Positions 61,921-64,000 of a stretch of 64,000 nt of DNA are shown here, piece by piece. Numbering within the stretch: the first letter of the stretch is position 1; each line of letters opens with the position of its first letter. Under the pieces are notes generated by a model, which was not told the origin of the DNA, ran no database searches, and saw nothing but the letters and a program-made list of their open reading frames with translations. The stretch is from Anaeramoeba flamelloides (Eukaryota > Metamonada > Anaeramoebidae). The stretch spans positions 2,015,001 to 2,079,000 of the forward strand of contig JANTQA010000012.1 in NCBI GenBank assembly GCA_027625915.1, given 5' to 3'. Both the position numbers and the translations under genes were made by a program.

Positions 61921-62534
61921 ATTTTTTGGAATGTTTGTTACATATTTTAGATTCTATAAAAATATTACCCCAAAAGAAGACTGATCTTTTGATTTTAAAA
62001 AAATCATCTATTTTGGAATATCTGTTCGATAAAATATTTTATGTTAAAAGATTTCTTAAGAACCATAATATAAAATTGTTTATTTCATTTCTATTTCTCT
62101 TTATTTGTTGTCTTATGATCTTTTAAACAGTTTTTAAAAAAAAATATCCAATGCTAATGTGATTTTTTGTTTTTTGTTTTGATTATTTATTGGGAATATT
62201 TACATTAAGGGAACTTTGTTATGTTTTTTTTTATATTTTTTAGATTACCCTAGTAAAAAAAAAAATTCAATGTAATTAGCCTTTATGAACTAATCATTTA
62301 TTCAATGACCTTTTCAAATTGACAGTAACATTTGTTATTGTATATTATGCTATCTCTATTTTGCTTAAAAAAAAAAAACTTCAAAAAAAAATTGATTAAA
62401 TATCTAAAATGTTTAAATTTGTACTATTTGATATTAAAACAAAAAAAATGAATTATGGAAATGGGCTGAAAAAAAAATTTAAAATAAAAAATCATTGATT
62501 AATTTTAGTTAAAAATAAAAAACTAGATAGAAAA
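61921..62534. other. gene-free AT-rich stretch
   Basis: Only a 66-codon frame without an ATG start, and A/T runs. No supported gene. Confidence 0.5.
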
Positions 62535-62960
62535 ACCCCATTCTAAAAATTAGAAAAAATCACAAAAGAAAAATTGGACAAAAAAACTTGAATTTATAGT
62601 ATTTTTCCAAACCTACTATAAAATCACGTTTAAGTATACTAACAGTAATTTTTTTATGAGTAACCCTTTTTGCCCATATAAAAGAAAAAAATAGGAAACA
62701 AAAAAAAAAGTGATGTAGTACCAAAAAGATGAAAACAAGGGAAACAAAAAATTGAACGGGTTTATTGTGAAAGGTTAGATTAAACATCATCGAATCTATT
62801 AAAGTGAGTCTTTTTAGGTGACTAAATTTGAGACTTCTAATTTAAAGAGTATCGAAAATAGATACAGTCATTAGAATTAGTTAAATTTTTATTTAGTTTT
62901 CTAAAAAAATGTATTGGTTTTATTGTTAAGATTTTGTTGAAATTTCATCTAATCTTTTAA
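62535..62960 (+). repeat. dispersed repeat R3, diverged copy
   Basis: CCATTCTAAAAATTAG, TATTTTTCCAAAC, GAGTAACCCTTTTTGCCCATATAAAAG and ATTTTGTTGAAATTTCATC match the order of R3 copy 2 (20650-21200). A 99-bp tandem duplication overlaps its distal part. Confidence 0.6.
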
Positions 62961-63067
62961 AGAGAGATTTTTTAGGTGACTAAATTTGAGACTTCTAATT
63001 CAAAGAGTATCGAAAATAGATACAGTCATTAGAATTAGTTGAATTTTTATTTAGTTTTCTAAAAAAA
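62811..63067 (+). repeat. 99-bp direct repeat, 158-bp period
   Basis: 62811-62909 and 62969-63067 are near-identical (about 97 of 99 positions), both running from TTTTTAGGTGACTAAATTTG to TTTAGTTTTCTAAAAAAA. A 59-bp spacer separates them. The low divergence makes this the youngest duplication seen in the window. Confidence 0.95.
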
Positions 63068-63846
63068 AATATATATCCCTTAGCAACCCAAATAACCTAA
63101 AAACATTTCAAACAAAAATTTTAATTTGAAATGTTATCATGGCATAATAAGGTATAGAATTAATAAAAAATTATCTTAGAAAGAAAATTTTATAATTAAA
63201 AATTGTATAGTTACTTAATATAAAAAAATAACTTGAAAAAAAAATTTTTCAACATTGGTAATTTTTTTTTGGATATTGTGATTTTATTATTTTTCCAAAT
63301 TTTGTCAAAATAAATTTTTTTTTTTTTTTGAAAAGTTTGTCTAGACATCAAAAACCTCTAAGTTTTAATATTTAAAACACATCATACTTTACTGGAAATT
63401 TTTTTGGGGCCCTTTGCACCCCAAAATTGCCTAAAATGCTTGATTAAATAATTTATTCATTATAAAAGTTATTATAACATTACATAGAAAAATTGTTTTA
63501 TCTATTGATTACTATTCAATATCAATATCTATATTAGATTCTAAATAATTTAAAAATAAAAAAAAATATAAATTAAATTAGAAAAAAAATCAAATTTTTT
63601 TTCATTGTAAAATTTTGCAATTTTTTCAACAAGATTTTTTTTCAATTTTAAATGATTTGGCCAATAGTTCGAGTCAGATTAATAATTGATTTTTTTTTTA
63701 TTTTTTACATTTTTTTAATTTTTGACTTTTTAAAATCTAGACATAAAATAAACAATATTGTTGAATTAGAGGCCATATATCAGAACTTATTTAACCAGAT
63801 CTGGATTAATTTATTAAGGAAAAATCCAAATATCGCAGATATAATA
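63068..63846. other. gene-free AT-rich stretch
   Basis: No supported gene. A forward frame from about 63741 (HKINNIVELEAIYQN...) follows an acceptor-like TCTAG and could be an exon of a gene cut by the window end. It is too short to call, and it runs into repeat sequence. Confidence 0.4.
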
Positions 63847-64000
63847 GAGGTTTTGATGATAACCTACTTAATTCACGATAAAGTTACAAAAATCGTGATT
63901 ATCTTGAAAAAATCGCTATAATTTATATCAGAAAATCGCAATATTCAATATTATCGCGATAATATAACAAATCACGATAATTCTATAAAATCGCGATAAT
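63847..64000. mobile_element. end of a second TA-flanked element, cut by the window edge
   Basis: TA|GAGGTTTTGATGATAAC differs at one of 17 positions from the left end at 47173. It is followed by the same TCGCGATAAT and TCACGATAA subterminal repeats up to the last base of the window. Confidence 0.65.

Noticed and set aside
61926-62126. 66-codon frame after R1 copy 3
   Set aside because: No ATG start and composition equal to background.
63652-63921. 89-codon frame near the window end
   Set aside because: T-rich first half, no spliced context, and its last 75 bases lie in a TA-flanked repeat element; only the middle looks weakly protein-like.

Overview
The window is nuclear DNA of an AT-rich, intron-bearing eukaryote. 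Single-cell amoeboid protists fit best. The signs are Lys/Glu, Asn/Lys and Ser homopolymer-like tracts inside otherwise ordinary eukaryotic proteins, GT-AG introns behind T-rich tracts, a REM+CDC25 RasGEF, an eIF2alpha-type kinase and an ML/NPC2-like secreted protein. The GAAAAA-encoded KE tracts and the RasGEF recall Anaeramoeba and Amoebozoa. Introns of 1-5 kb and intergenic gaps of 3-5 kb argue against Dictyostelium. The genus cannot be fixed from this sequence. TAA, TAG and TGA all act as stops, so the standard code is assumed.

Layout. 1-5590: gene-free, with two dispersed repeats and a small inverted-repeat element. 5591-6331: short bromodomain gene that may have lost its C-terminus. 9589-10350 (-): intronless membrane protein with a bacterial-type PH-like (bPH) domain. 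13929-26904: complete 8-exon CAND1, the cullin-RING ligase exchange factor, with large repeat-filled introns. 28523-34834: complete 4-exon large Sec7-family protein of BIG/Sec7p type, whose Sec7 domain lacks the catalytic glutamate. 37025-39099: 2-exon eIF2alpha-kinase-like protein kinase. 43702-56144: RasGEF locus, probably one gene of about six exons, with a coiled-coil N-terminus and introns up to about 5 kb. 59510-60080: 2-exon secreted ML-domain protein. The last 4 kb is repeats, including the edge of an element that runs off the window. All genes except the bPH gene lie on the + strand. There is no operon-like arrangement. The encoded roles (ubiquitin ligase cycling, Golgi traffic, translation control, Ras signalling, lipid binding) do not form one pathway.

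Noncoding DNA holds at least six dispersed repeat families found by comparing the window with itself: R1 (~1.4 kb, three copies), R3 (~0.5 kb, about six copies on both strands), R4 (~0.72 kb, one inverted pair), R5 (~0.4 kb, two copies), a palindromic foldback family with a 240-bp tandem array at 41.66-42.23 kb, and a TA-flanked inverted-repeat element at 47173-48460. No tRNA, rRNA, CRISPR array, LTR element or recognisable transposase was seen. The observation most worth following is the full-length BIG-type protein with a degenerate Sec7 active site.
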